Below are positions 46,555-56,990 of a stretch of DNA of 64,000 nucleotides, piece by piece (position 1 is the stretch's first letter; the number at the start of each line of letters is the position of its first letter). A program made the position numbers and the translations under genes. Source of the stretch: Maratus speciosus (lineage: Eukaryota > Arthropoda > Arachnida > Araneae > Salticidae); NCBI GenBank assembly GCA_963932465.1, contig OZ010799.1:163366761-163430760 (forward strand). The letters run 5' to 3'. The notes under the pieces were generated by a model. That model saw only the letters and a list, made by a program, of their open reading frames with translations. It had not been told where the DNA came from and made no database searches.

Positions 46555-47656
46555 GTATAAATAAACAACATTTAGCTATCAAAATATTCTCTGATGATGA
46601 ACCTGGAAGGTTTTTTAAATAAAATGTATATTTTAAACTTGTAATATATTTTTCATTACTATAAATTAGTCCCTTTTAAGTAAGATTGTGAAATTTTTAA
46701 TGTCCACATTATATATTTTATGTTGAATCAAGGTGAAAAAATGCGTTTCGTCTTATGATATTAAATCCTACACCCTTGAATTAGCCTAAATCCAAATTTA
46801 CATGAAATTAGTACGATTAGTTTCCGATAAATTAATTATTTAAAAATGAGCATATTTTAAGGATCGTATCCAAATTGAAGTTCAGTACTCGATTGTTCAA
46901 ATACTACAGAATGACTATGTTATTTCTACTAATGTGTTATTTCTTCCCAATATGACCATTTCACTCGCTTAATATCTTTCAAGAATCGCCATCCCAAATA
47001 TTTTAATAAAATGAGTAAAATATATATTTTTTAAATTATGCATTTCTGCACCTCATAGACGGCCCCTTAAACCATCATTTTGCTGTTTTTTAATCATAAT
47101 TCGAAAACTACTTAAATGAAAAATTTGAAATTGAGAATTTGGATAAAGCAAAACATAATAAATAGAAAACTATCAAAAAATTGTAGGTTGCAATTCATAT
47201 TTTTTTCGTATATTAATATCATAATTCATAAATATTATTATAGAATTTTTAAAATTACAAATCCAGTGTATTTATGTTTGAGTTTTCTAGTATTTTAACC
47301 ACACACAAAATTATCGCATTAGGACTATTATTTCAGGAGATATTAATAAAAATATGAAAATGTAATTTAACATTTGAATTTTTATAATTCAAAAACTTAT
47401 CATTCAGTTGACTATGAAATTATTTTTTAGGCATAGTTCGAACCAAACATTTAAAATATATTGTCAAAATCGGGTATTACCATTTAAAAAAAAGTTTGGT
47501 CTGCTTTTCATTAGTAGATGGCCCCCTGAGCAAACTTTATATACCTAAATAAAAAGTAGACTTTATTTCCAATTGATTGGTACCAGTAACTTTCTTCTAT
47601 TATAATTAGTTGCAGGGTTAGTAGGGGGTGTTTCCTTTTTATTTTCCACGTCTGTA

Positions 47657-48262
47657 CATTCAAACTCATTTAATATGAGAAAAAATAACACGAGCAAACA
47701 CTTATGTCAGGTTTTGCTGGTAGAAGGCCGGAAAAAGATATTTTTAGCAATTTTTCCTTGAATGGGAATGAATATTTTTGATCGGGTGTTTTTGCATGTT
47801 ATTTTATATAATTTGAAGAATATTTAAAAAAAATTGTAATAAAAAATTGATGATATGTTTCGACTTGCGCGCAACTCGAAACATGTCATCATTTTTTTTA
47901 TACACACTAAGGCATCCACAGAGGCGTGGGTGGATGCCTCAGCGTGCGCACCGTTGACTTCCAATCAGGCGAGATCCGATAGATCGACAGAGTCGCTTGC
48001 AATCGAATTTCGTTAAAAATTATGAAAAGAGATAATATTGCCTGGAGTTTCAGCTACTTTGTATTCAAAAAGTTGAAAATCAACAAAGTGTCAGGCATTT
48101 AAATAAAAGGTCTATAACTACCCCTGTAAATAAACTAAACATGCTACAAACTTCATTTTAAATAGCGATTGTGCTAAGGTAAGCGTCAATAACATCCAAC
48201 AATTCCAGGACAATCCGAGTTCATTTACGAGAGTTAGAGCGCGGCCAGACGAACCGAAATCA
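47657..48262. other. spacer with two hairpins and a repeat also seen at 36.3 kb
   Basis: 47849-47890 is a near-perfect palindrome (atgtttcgacttgc / gcaactcgaaacat). 47910-47939 has a 10 bp perfect stem, AGGCATCCAC / GTGGATGCCT, around a 10-base loop. From about 48090 the sequence is related, inverted, to the start of the 36297 insertion. No gene. Confidence 0.6.
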
Positions 48263-48269
48263 TAAACAC

Positions 48270-48436
48270 CAGTGGTGGAAAATTGGCGCAGAGGAGGAGC
48301 CTATTGACACCGTTAATATTTTGTATTCTTCACCTTAATAAAAACTCAGAAATCCTATTATTAGATAAGCCAAAGAATACTACTAAAATTTAGTGGTGCC
48401 AGTAGGCTCCTCCTCTGCGCCAATTTTCCACCACTG
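48270..48436. mobile_element. 167 bp MITE with ~42 bp near-perfect TIRs
   Basis: It starts CAGTGGTGGAAAATTGGCGC and ends with the inverse gcgccaattttccaccactg; the pairing continues through agaggaggagcctattg / cagtaggctcctcctct. The flank TAAACAC is repeated at 48263-48269 and 48437-48443. The near-identity of the arms suggests a recent insertion. hAT-like. Confidence 0.92.
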
Positions 48437-48443
48437 TAAACAC

Positions 48444-49139
48444 TTTTCAACTTTGTTAGAAAGCGTTAAAAAACAAAAAAAAGTAAGAAAGAATTATCTA
48501 GAAGTTTTTTGTTCGACTGTTTGATTGTGGTTGGTTTACAGGCACGATGGACTTCTTAAGAAAAGCTGAGACAAGTAAATCAGAAAAGAAAAAATTTCAA
48601 AAGTGCATGCAAACATCTTTATGCTGTTCTCAAATCCAAAGAGGCAACCTCATGACACAAATTTTAATTCATTTTCGTTCAGAAACGCATGAAATTGGCA
48701 GGTGTTGCTATTCAGAAACTATGCGATCGAAAGACGCTTTCAGTTTACTGGTAAGTGCAAAAGATCTTTCAGAAAATACTGTCAAATTTGGCGTTTTGAA
48801 CCGAATTTCCATGACGAAAGGAGAAAAAGCAGTCATTGAAAGGAGGAAAACCGGTTGGACCCAAAATCGCTTATAATTTGATAAATAATTTATGTGTCGA
48901 TAAATTGAAAACGTCTTTAGATTCCAAATCGCTTCTATAGTCCATACTCCCAATTTTTTGCTTTTATGCTCAAAGATGACTCAGTCAATGTGTCAGGAAT
49001 TTTCGTGGTACTTGAACAGCAAACTTGAAAACCGCCTTGTTTGGTTTGGTTTGGTTTTATCAAAGCATAGCTTTCATTTTTCGACCAATTTATAAAAAAA
49101 TATTGCACAGTTAATCTAATTCATCGTTAAAAAAATTGA
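48444..49139. other. AT-rich spacer with one unassigned ORF
   Basis: Holds the frame 48547-48876 described separately and a tggtttggtttggtt repeat near 49045. Nothing else is recognised. Confidence 0.4.
48547..48876 (+). CDS. unrecognised 109-codon ORF, probably spurious or transposon-derived
   Basis: Starts MDFLRKAETSKSEKKKF and is Lys/Ser-rich with a few Cys. It is preceded by ttggtttacag, which looks like a splice acceptor seven bases before the start. I recognise no domain. Its composition is somewhat more protein-like than other frames here, but nothing in the surroundings supports a gene. Confidence 0.15.
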   Translation: MDFLRKAETSKSEKKKFQKCMQTSLCCSQIQRGNLMTQILIHFRSETHEIGRCCYSETMRSKDAFSLLVSAKDLSENTVKFGVLNRISMTKGEKAVIERRKTGWTQNRL

Positions 49140-49390
49140 ATTTCTCATGTACGTTAAAGGGGTGTATATATATGTGTGTGTTGCAGCGAAAGCTCGAAGT
49201 CTGGTCAGTTCGCGAAGTGGTCAGGATACCTGGCCAAAGCTCGATGAGCAGCGTATTTTGGCTTTTGGCCGGCCAATTCCTGAAGTGGCAGGATTTACTT
49301 GGCCAATATCCAAAGTTGTGATCCAAGGCTGTACGGTAAGTACCACTACCGTGCACATGGTGGAAGGCTTGGTGGTCCTCATTCCGTAGT

Positions 49391-50053
49391 GATGAATATA
49401 TATTTTTATTTTTTTTATGAATATTGTGTGTAACTATTCTACAATTTCTCTCTATTTAAAAAAAAAAAAGAAAGAAAAGAAAAAACTAACTATTGCTTCC
49501 GCAGTCGTAATTGAATATTTATTTCAACTTCTTTACATTATAGGGTTACCCTGAAAGGATTGCATATGAAAATATGAAAACTGACAGTTTTTTAGATAGT
49601 ATATGACAGACACGTTGCCGCAGACAGTTTTTAAATCGGAAAGTTTTTTCAACTTCCATTTAATGTTGTAATCTGTGAAGATAGTTCAGTTAAATAAGTT
49701 TTTATAGAATAAAAAAACATTTCTAGTAATATAACCATCATTTGAAAACATATAATCCATTAGATTGTGGTGTGCTGTGTCCAAATATTTATTAAAATAG
49801 TCTAATGTTCTAGGACTTTTCCTTTTTTTTTTTTTTTTTTTTAAATTTAAGTATTTTAGTAAAATTTAATTTATAATTTTGAATAGTCGTTTAAATTCAA
49901 ATACATTTCCATTGAAAAATATATTTACAGGTAGATTTTAAAAAGAAAGGAAATTATAAAGTACGAAAAACATATAATGTTGAAAATTACGGTATTTCCC
50001 AAACAGTAAATTTAAAACAATTTGCTTATAGCTTCAAAAAGAAAACTTTTCTT
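49391..50053. other. AT-rich spacer
   Basis: Contains an A/G-rich stretch near 49458-49485 and a T run near 49823-49842. No gene. Confidence 0.4.
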
Positions 50054-50057
50054 TTAA

Positions 50058-50252
50058 CTTCTTGAGAGGCGGTGGGATATATTGTATCCCACCTAATTTT
50101 AAATATATCCTGCACCAGAAAGTTTCAATTAATTTTTGCCTTTTATACTTTGGTGGAATAAGAGGTTGAAAAAATGCTTTTCCTTATTTTGAAACAATTT
50201 TTCCGGTGCGAGTTGAACATTACACAAACGCAATTGTTGGCCCCTGAAAGAG
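50058..50252 (+). mobile_element. 195 bp TTAA-flanked MITE, family T1 (copy 3)
   Basis: TTAA at 50054-50057 and 50253-50256. Starts cttcttgagaggcggtggg and ends ttggcccctgaaagag. Contains the small palindrome gggatatattgtatccc. Confidence 0.87.
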
Positions 50253-50256
50253 TTAA

Positions 50257-51774
50257 ACGTTAAAAAAATCTGGGAGGCAGCAACATTTTTTACTTAACCC
50301 TTTTACACGTTTATATATAAGTGTGTAGTAGATCTTAATTAATCCGGAATTTAGTAGCCAGCTGTTGAAGAAAAGGTGGATGCGGCATTGGAAACAGAAT
50401 AATCTCAGTGAAACAGAAATGAATGGAAATCTAATTACAGAAGATTCCCACAGGTCGTCGTCATTTAATATTACTTAATAGAGTAAAAAAAATAATAAAG
50501 CAAATAAGTATGTTTTTAGAATCTGCGGGTGTGTATCGGAATTGGTGGGGGCAGCTCGTCGGAAAAAGGGCTGTCTAGTTTTAAAAAGTATATGTTCTAT
50601 TTACGTTTTCTGCAAGAAAATATCACTTGTCTAAAATCAATTCTCAAATTTTATTAATTTTTCTTCGCTTGTTGTTTTAAAAATTTTATAAAATTTTTTT
50701 TTTTACCAAAATATTTAAGAAAATTAAGCACAAAAAAGGTATTGGAATTATGAACTTTCGTTACAGGATCAGAACCCCTTCCCCCATCCCCCATCTAACC
50801 CCGTTGAAAATATTTTTTTATTACTTTCATGTGTTTAACAATTATTTTAAACTGGTACCTTCTCCTTTAAATGAAAAAAACAATTAACTGTTTCAAATCG
50901 TCATTTTTAATATGTGTTGTTGAATTTTTAATACATATTGTTATACTTATGTTTCTTTTTATGCTGATATACTTTTTAAAAAAATTCAAAGTCAGATTAT
51001 CATTTTAAAAATCAGTTTTATTTTTTTCATGTTTATATTCTAAATTTAAAAGAAGAAGAAAAATGAATGTCAGTTAAATCTGTTCAGATATCTTTTCCCT
51101 TGGAGAATTTTTTTCTGTCGGCTCCAATATTGATAAATGTATCCAGTGTTTTGCGTATGTATAATTGGTATTATGATGAATATGTAATGCCAACACATAG
51201 AAAAGCGCATTCATATTAAATTTAGATCAAATGCGTTGCCCGTGCCGTTTTTCACTCTACTTTTTGTGCTAAATAAGGTTTTCTTGTGAAGCATTGGAGT
51301 ATCTAAAAGCTAATTTTGTTTATTTTATTATTTACGTTAGCTTTTTTAGCGTCGCAAAATCATCATAGAGTATCAGTTTTTGTATTTATCATATCGAAGT
51401 TCTGTGTTCTTTACGCCCATACATAATATGATAATCGTGATCCTTTGGTAAATGAAAAAATTACTTGTAAAAAATTCACTCTTAAGGCAATTTGACTGCT
51501 GATGATCTTAAACGTAACTTTTTTTTTAAATGAGGAAATATTTTTTTACTGTAATAAAAGAAGCATCAGTAAAATATAATCCCATTTACTTTTTATGAAA
51601 AATGGGAACAGCATAATTGTCACAATTAAAAAAAAATCATTAAAAATGTTTAATTGAAAAAAATTATCTTGTGCGAGCTCAACTGCAAATGAATAGCTTT
51701 CATTTAAAAAAAGAAAAGTTTTTTAAGTAGAAACTATACAGACCTGCATAATCAGCTTATTATTTTTTATTTCA
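50257..51774. other. AT-rich spacer without recognised features
   Basis: Long A/T-rich stretch, with a C-rich patch at 50775-50800. No ORF longer than background and no terminal repeats seen. Confidence 0.45.
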
Positions 51775-51799
51775 ACTTTAGTCATACGCCCACAGCCAT

Positions 51800-51990
51800 T
51801 TCGTAGACTTGCCAGTGCCCTTGATCACTTCGCGAACTGACCGACGGCCTCTAGTCATTTCGCGATCTGGCCGACGGCATCTAGCCATTTGGCGAACTGG
51901 CCGGTCAATTCGCGAATTGGCCAATCAATTTAAACAGTTGCGAATTGGCCGGCCAATTCGCGAACAGGCTGACTTCGGGCTTTGGACGAA
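51800..51990 (+). repeat. GC-rich minisatellite of ~30 bp units with TTCGCGAA cores
   Basis: Units such as cacttcgcgaactgaccgac, atttcgcgatctggccgac, atttggcgaactggccgg and aattcgcgaattggcc follow one another. A (CA)n tract at 51993-52019 adjoins it. Strongly GC-rich compared with its surroundings. Confidence 0.85.
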
Positions 51991-52040
51991 ACTCACACAC
52001 ACACATATACACACACACATTTATATATAACACCATTTCT

Positions 52041-52269
52041 ATAAAATAATTTATTTTAAAATTTGTTTCGGTAATGATGTAAAAGAGAATTTTATAGTTT
52101 CTCCGCAAAATGTTCAAATGTTTAAATATATTTTTTTTATTCCAATAGCTATTTGAAAAATTAACAACACATATAATTTTACTCCTGAAGATTGTTTTAA
52201 AGATTAAACCGAAGCGTTGAGATTTATTTTAATCGTGCGCTTTCTTACTTGATCTTTAAATTTATGAAT
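52041..52269. other. AT-rich spacer
   Basis: Nothing recognised. Confidence 0.4.
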
Positions 52270-52960
52270 AAAGTATACGTTGGATAGTAATGTCTATTTT
52301 GTTTAGTACATATAATTTTGTTATTGAGCGATAAAAATGAATCACTCTACGAGAAAAAAAGACTTATTCCAGCTTTCTGTTTATTAATTAATACGTCAAA
52401 ACATTAAAATATCTAATAAATTACGTAATTAAAAGCTTTTAACTATGCTTATCAAAAATAACATTGAAGGATGGTAGGACATTAATATATTTGTCATAGT
52501 GGCATGCAGTCATTTAAGAAAAAAATCTTTAAATTTTTTTCGCATAAATAATGTTATTAATTTTAGCTAAAATAGTTTATTACAAATTTTAATCCATCTA
52601 ATTAATCACTACATTTCGTTTCATCTTTTACATGTTTTAAGTGGAAAAATCTAAAGAAGAAGGAAGTAAAAATAGAACACGAGTCTTCGGTATTTTTAAT
52701 TTGATTATATAATTCTATAGCATTTTTAGATTTAAAAAATATTATAATAAAATAACTTTAATTAGAAAAATGTGTTATTTGTTTAGTAGCATTTTATGTA
52801 AAAGTTGTGTTATTTTATGTATAAGCATTTAACAATCATATCCTATGAACGCATTATTTCCATATATGGTGTTTCATAACTAATAGAAGAAAAGTAAAAA
52901 AAAAATGTTTTAAACACAACGAAAGAAATTTTGTCATTCGGTTTCCTATAGAAGCGTACA
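52270..52960 (+). repeat. diverged copy of the 1.6 kb unit (I)
   Basis: Matches the middle of the unit in order: gtttattaattaatacgtc, attaaaagcttttaa, aaggatggtaggacattaat, tttttttcgcataaataatg and taattaatcactac. Divergence is much higher than within 9-39 kb. Confidence 0.65.
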
Positions 52961-53445
52961 TATTAAAGGTATAAGAATTAAAATCCTTTTACAATCAAAA
53001 ATTGAAATTAAATTTGAAAAATTTAAATTATAATCCGAAGTTATTTTCCCTAACTTTAAATCATATATTCTAAAAGACTTTTTACCCCTTGTAATTTTGC
53101 TTCGTAGCAAAAGTATTACATTCATCATAAAAATCATAGGGCAATTTAAGATAGAAAATGCTGACGTTTGGGAAATTCGCTTTCATTTGTGGTAAAAGCC
53201 TTGTAAGTTGCAGATAATGGCAACTGTGCGGGTCTTGACCACATACCAGTCAAAAGCTAATCAACCAATTAAACTAAATGTTTCTCCCAGATTTATACCT
53301 TCGCCCCAACTGAAAAATATTTGAAACCACAAAATATTAGCAAGAATACACTGGAAAACGATTGGATTTTTCACGTTTGGGAATCACCGCCAAGCTAATG
53401 TACGTTGACATATCGCACTCACCTAATCGAATATGTTTAGTCGAG
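52961..53445. other. spacer, no recognised feature
   Basis: No ORF with a domain and no terminal repeats. Confidence 0.4.
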
Positions 53446-53632
53446 CAGTGTTGCAGCCGGCTACCTTTTTTTAAATTCAGATTTCTTGATTGGTACCACA
53501 TTTTTGAAATGGTAAAATTCTCCTTATTTTCGTCTTAATTAATAAGTCATTAAACAAGGCAAATTTTACCATTTCCATAAAGTGGTGCAAATCAAGAAAT
53601 CTGTATTTGAAAAGACTAGCCAAAGGCAACAA
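53446..53632. mobile_element. hAT-type MITE, CAGTGTTGCC family (copy 4)
   Basis: It starts CAGTGTTGCAGCCGGCTACC and ends near agccaaaggcaacaatg. The inner sequence aattcagatttcttgattg and its inverse match copy 2 at 14750. The right end is eroded and the duplication is not clear. Confidence 0.8.
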
Positions 53633-54591
53633 TGCAGGCAAGTATTGATAAGTTTTGGAATATGGCTTTGCCAAATACTGCGGAAATTAACACATCTGAG
53701 CGTACGGCCTGGGCATATGTTGCAATTCTCTGATGTTTTAAGACACTCTAATGGCAACAATGTAGATTAAAATGTATGTGGATAAGAATAGAGGGTGTTC
53801 ACAGTAAACACTCTCTTGTTCCAAACTACTTTCGGGATAATAAGTTAACTATCGCCAAAAGGGTAAATAAAAATACATACAACATTAAAAACGTCACAGT
53901 TTATGCCTAATCACAAGAAAGATCTGGATTAAAAAGTAATCTATTAAAATCACTTTTATATTTTGTTAAAAAACTAGTTGTTATATTTTCAAATGATTGC
54001 TGAATTTTTATATAATGAGGCTGTTGAGGGCGCGTTCCATACTTTTCAAATAAAAATTTTCGCCTTATTTAATCGAAGGTTACAGATTCTGAGATTAATC
54101 CCAAAAAGACTTTTACGCTGAAAAATAATATTAGGCAAAAATATGAAATAAATAATCATAAATAGTGGTGCCATATCCATAAAAATTCTAAAGAGTAAAG
54201 AGAAAATGCTTTCTATTTGCAGAGTAACACGTGTTTTATTGCGCAATACCACGGCTCAAACCGTTATTACATTTGAAATACCATTATTTAATCTTTGACA
54301 ATTAATTGCAGAAGTTATTTTATTAAATAAAGAAAAGATAGCCCTGCGAATCCTTCAATGCACTTTACATAGTTTCTGAATTTTAGTTTCGTAGAAACTA
54401 AACGAATATCTAAAAAAAAAAAAAAACCAGTAAGATACAAATACTACTCACACACCAGTTCCTGCTACGCAAGCTGAGCATGCACTTTCTCCCATTTTTT
54501 CTTATATTTTTCAGAATTTTAATACTATTCAGGCTGCTTGACGTATTTATACGTTATGAAACTATCGTTAATAGAAAAGGAGGCAGCTGCA
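53633..54591. other. AT-rich spacer
   Basis: No gene. The 54040-54240 stretch (tcgccttatttaatcg, agtggtgccat) has the composition of the MITEs here, but I could not pair its ends. Confidence 0.4.
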
Positions 54592-54952
54592 CAAAAAAGG
54601 TCACCTTATTGAGTTGGCGGCTGAAATTCCATGATTAATTTAAACTCGATTCGCATATTAAAACGAAACTGGCCTGTCAAGTCATATCTTGGAAGGAAAC
54701 ACGTAAAAACTCGATTTTAGTGTTTGACTGGTAGGTTTACCGTTGTGTTTTCCTGCTCACAATCGTCCATGTTTTCATACTTTTGGTTGCAGGAAAACAC
54801 AATGATAAACCTTCTGATTAACCACTAAAAACTGGTCTGCAGGTGGTGTTAACCAAGATATGACTTGCCAGACCAGTTACATTTTAATATACGAATTCAG
54901 TTCTGTCTAACCCTGTAATTTCAGCCGTCAACTCGATGAGGTGATAGTCTGT
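54592..54952. mobile_element. foldback element FB1, copy 2 (minimal loop)
   Basis: Arms of about 170 bp on each side of atgttttcat carry gctgaaattcc, aagtcatatcttgg, aggtttaccgttgtgttttc and their inverses, ending in actcgatgaggtg. Same family as 5346-6270 but without the inserted MITE. Confidence 0.85.
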
Positions 54953-55284
54953 GCAGCCGCCTTCCGGCCTATAAGAAATTGTACATTTTCCACAAAAAGA
55001 TAGGTATTTTTGCTATTATCAGGGGGGTACCATTCGTGCGATGCGCCAACTCTAAAGATTTCTTAACTGCTCGCGCATTACGTCACGTGGCGGACAACTT
55101 CGACTCGCTTCGCTCGTTTCAGTATTATTCTGTATGCTGTTCTGCGTTGGAATTTTTTTTCTGTGAATGATTTTAATTATTCTATTATTTAAACAGACTT
55201 TTTGAATAAAATCTAATGAATGCGCTATATCAACGTGTTCTAATAACTCTCACAGAACAAGTATACAGATTTAACAATACAGTA
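54953..55284. other. region with an ACGTCACGTGGCGGACAA motif
   Basis: The 18-base string at about 55079-55096 recurs inverted at about 56685-56702. The interval is GC-richer than its surroundings (ctcgcgcattacgtcacgtg, tcgactcgcttcgctcg). No coding frame is recognised. The two strings may be inner parts of one element. Confidence 0.4.
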
Positions 55285-55662
55285 CATAGTCTCAAATCCG
55301 AGCATCGACATCCTGGCGATTATTATTCTGGAAAATCGCAAAGAAAAACACTAAAATCGCAGAGGACAAAATTTACTGCAATTTTAAAACCGAATTCCTT
55401 TTACGAATGTCAAAAAATTTTTGCAGAACGGGAAAATCTCTAAAAATTGCATAAGAGAATCGCGAGAAATTCCGAATAGACTTTAATGAAAGAAAAATAA
55501 GAGGCATTTACTATATTGGACTAAACTGTTAAAGCCGGATTTCTTTCACAAATGCAGACAAATCGCCATGAAATGGGGGAAAAAAAAGTTCAAAGTTCAA
55601 AACTCGCAGAGGAGAAAATTCATTGTATTTGGCTAAAAGTTGAACAGAGTTCCTTTTACAAA

Positions 55663-55697
<35 letters not shown>

Positions 55698-55769
55698 AGA
55701 GAGAGAAATAGGCTGTTTGGATAATTGGAAGTTCGGTTAATTGGGGTTCCAATAATCGGCTCTCTACTG
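55285..55769 (-). mobile_element. Tigger-type element end with subterminal minisatellite
   Basis: The terminus CAGTAGAGAGCCGATTATTGG (minus strand) is followed by TA at 55770-55771. Inside are three or so copies of a ~135 bp unit (aaaatcgcagaggac, ttactgcaattttaaaa, ttccttttacgaatgtc), which is the same repeat as 37280-37960 inverted. An A run and a GA repeat lie at 55669-55707. The other terminus was not found. Confidence 0.7.
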
Positions 55770-55914
55770 TACTTCCATAAATTTTCTTTCTATTGTTTCC
55801 TATTTGTATGAAGAAATGTTATATTTGATGCGTTTTATAAGATAACATGGAAATTTTAATACTGAAGTTGTTTTAAGTTTTTCAGTTTTTGCTGAAATTT
55901 TGTATACATGAAAT

Positions 55915-56093
55915 CAGTGTTGATTTCAGGGGGTGGCCCGGGGGGGGGGGGACATCCCTCCCCCGGAGCAATGCGATGTCCCTCCGGAAGATTTGAGATT
56001 TTGGGTTTTCAATGGTCAAAAAGTGCAATCCCCCCCCCCCCCCCCGGAGCCACAGAAATCCCTCCCGGAGAAAAGTGTCTGAATTCAACACTG
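55915..56093. mobile_element. 179 bp hAT-type MITE with G and C homopolymer arms
   Basis: It starts CAGTGTTGATTTCAG and ends ctgaattcaacactg. Inner arms carry a run of about 12 G and a run of about 16 C with ccctcccccgg/ctcccggag motifs. The flanks catgaaat (55907-55914) and tatgaaat (56094-56101) match in 7 of 8 bases. Confidence 0.9.
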
Positions 56094-56101
56094 TATGAAA
56101 T

Positions 56102-56982
56102 AACGATATTGTTATTTTAATAATATAATGTAAATAATATGTATAGTACATATTTTTTTCATAATAGAATTAGTTTAATTATAGAGTAATATTTTTGTAT
56201 TATTTTCATCCTGTATAAGCATAATGACATTCGAAAAATTTTGAAAACTTATATCTAGTAATTGGACAATGCATTATTGTTAAAAGTTTTGAAGTATGAG
56301 TTTTGTTTAATTTATTCTGTTTCATAATGCTTGTCTTTTCATTACTACTCCTGTGTAATCATATTCATATAATTCATTCGTTCATTTTATTTTACAATAG
56401 TTTAAAAGTTTTCATTTGTAATTTTGCACATTAAAAAGGTAATTTTTTTCGCGAATTTACTTAAGTATTTGAATGTTAACAAACGTATCGCGATATTATT
56501 TAACCATTATGTATTTTATATTTGATTAACTCCAATCAGTATTTGTCCAAATTATTTTAAGGAAAGTAATTTTGTTCAATTTACTTTCGAAAATCTGCTT
56601 TTTAAAAAATTATTTACTTCGTATTTCGGTCTTTTTACGCATCTATTTACTGTATCACGGCTGATCGAGCTCCGATCTTGTCCGCCACGTGACGTTTCAG
56701 TGCTGCTCTACTCTGATTGGCTATCCTTCAAATGGAACAACCTTATTGTAGAAGAACCTTGGCTATTATAATAATGGATATTTTGTAAATAATATACATG
56801 AAAATTAGTTTTTAAAAAATTTCCTGGTGTGAACTAGAAATTTCAGAATAAGAAATTCGCGACCTGTGTAGTGTTAAATAAAAAAAAGGAATTTTAGAAA
56901 ACTTGCCAGGAAAAATTACTATAAATTATGTGTTACACAGAGCATGCCCAGTTTGAGCAAGACGATACACCCCTGGCACATA
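56102..56982. other. spacer with a CCAAT/E-box cluster
   Basis: Mostly AT-rich. Near 56680-56730 lie ccacgtgacgt and, inverted, agccaatcagag, a combination seen in promoters, but no gene follows on either side. It includes the inverted partner of the 55079 motif. Confidence 0.4.
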
Positions 56983-56990
56983 ATATATAT

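Larger units (their letters stand above)
44715..47654. mobile_element. 2.94 kb TIR element with long arms, TA flanked
   Basis: It starts CAGTCGTGGAAAAAAG and ends with the inverse (cttttt...ccacgtctg), with TA at 44713-44714 and 47655-47656. Further inverted blocks continue inward for several hundred bases: gaagaaagttac / gtaactttcttc, caatcttactt / aagtaagattg, and ccttccaggttcatcatcag / ctgatgatgaacctggaagg. Tc1/mariner-Tigger type by TA target. No transposase frame survives. A hAT-type element is inserted at 45228-46554. Confidence 0.8.
49140..52040. mobile_element. possible 2.9 kb element with inverted GC-rich minisatellite ends
   Basis: The left block 49150-49390 (gtgtatatatatgtgtgtg, then gaaagctcgaagtctgg, then cagttcgcgaagtgg) matches in inverse the right block 51775-52025. 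Between them is AT-rich sequence that includes a TTAA MITE. No target duplication was identified; it could also be two copies of one minisatellite in opposite orientation. Confidence 0.5.

Noticed and set aside
47910..47939. tRNA or histone-type terminator hairpin
   Set aside because: The 10 bp stem with 10-base loop lacks A/B boxes, and the loop and flanks do not fit a histone 3' stem-loop.
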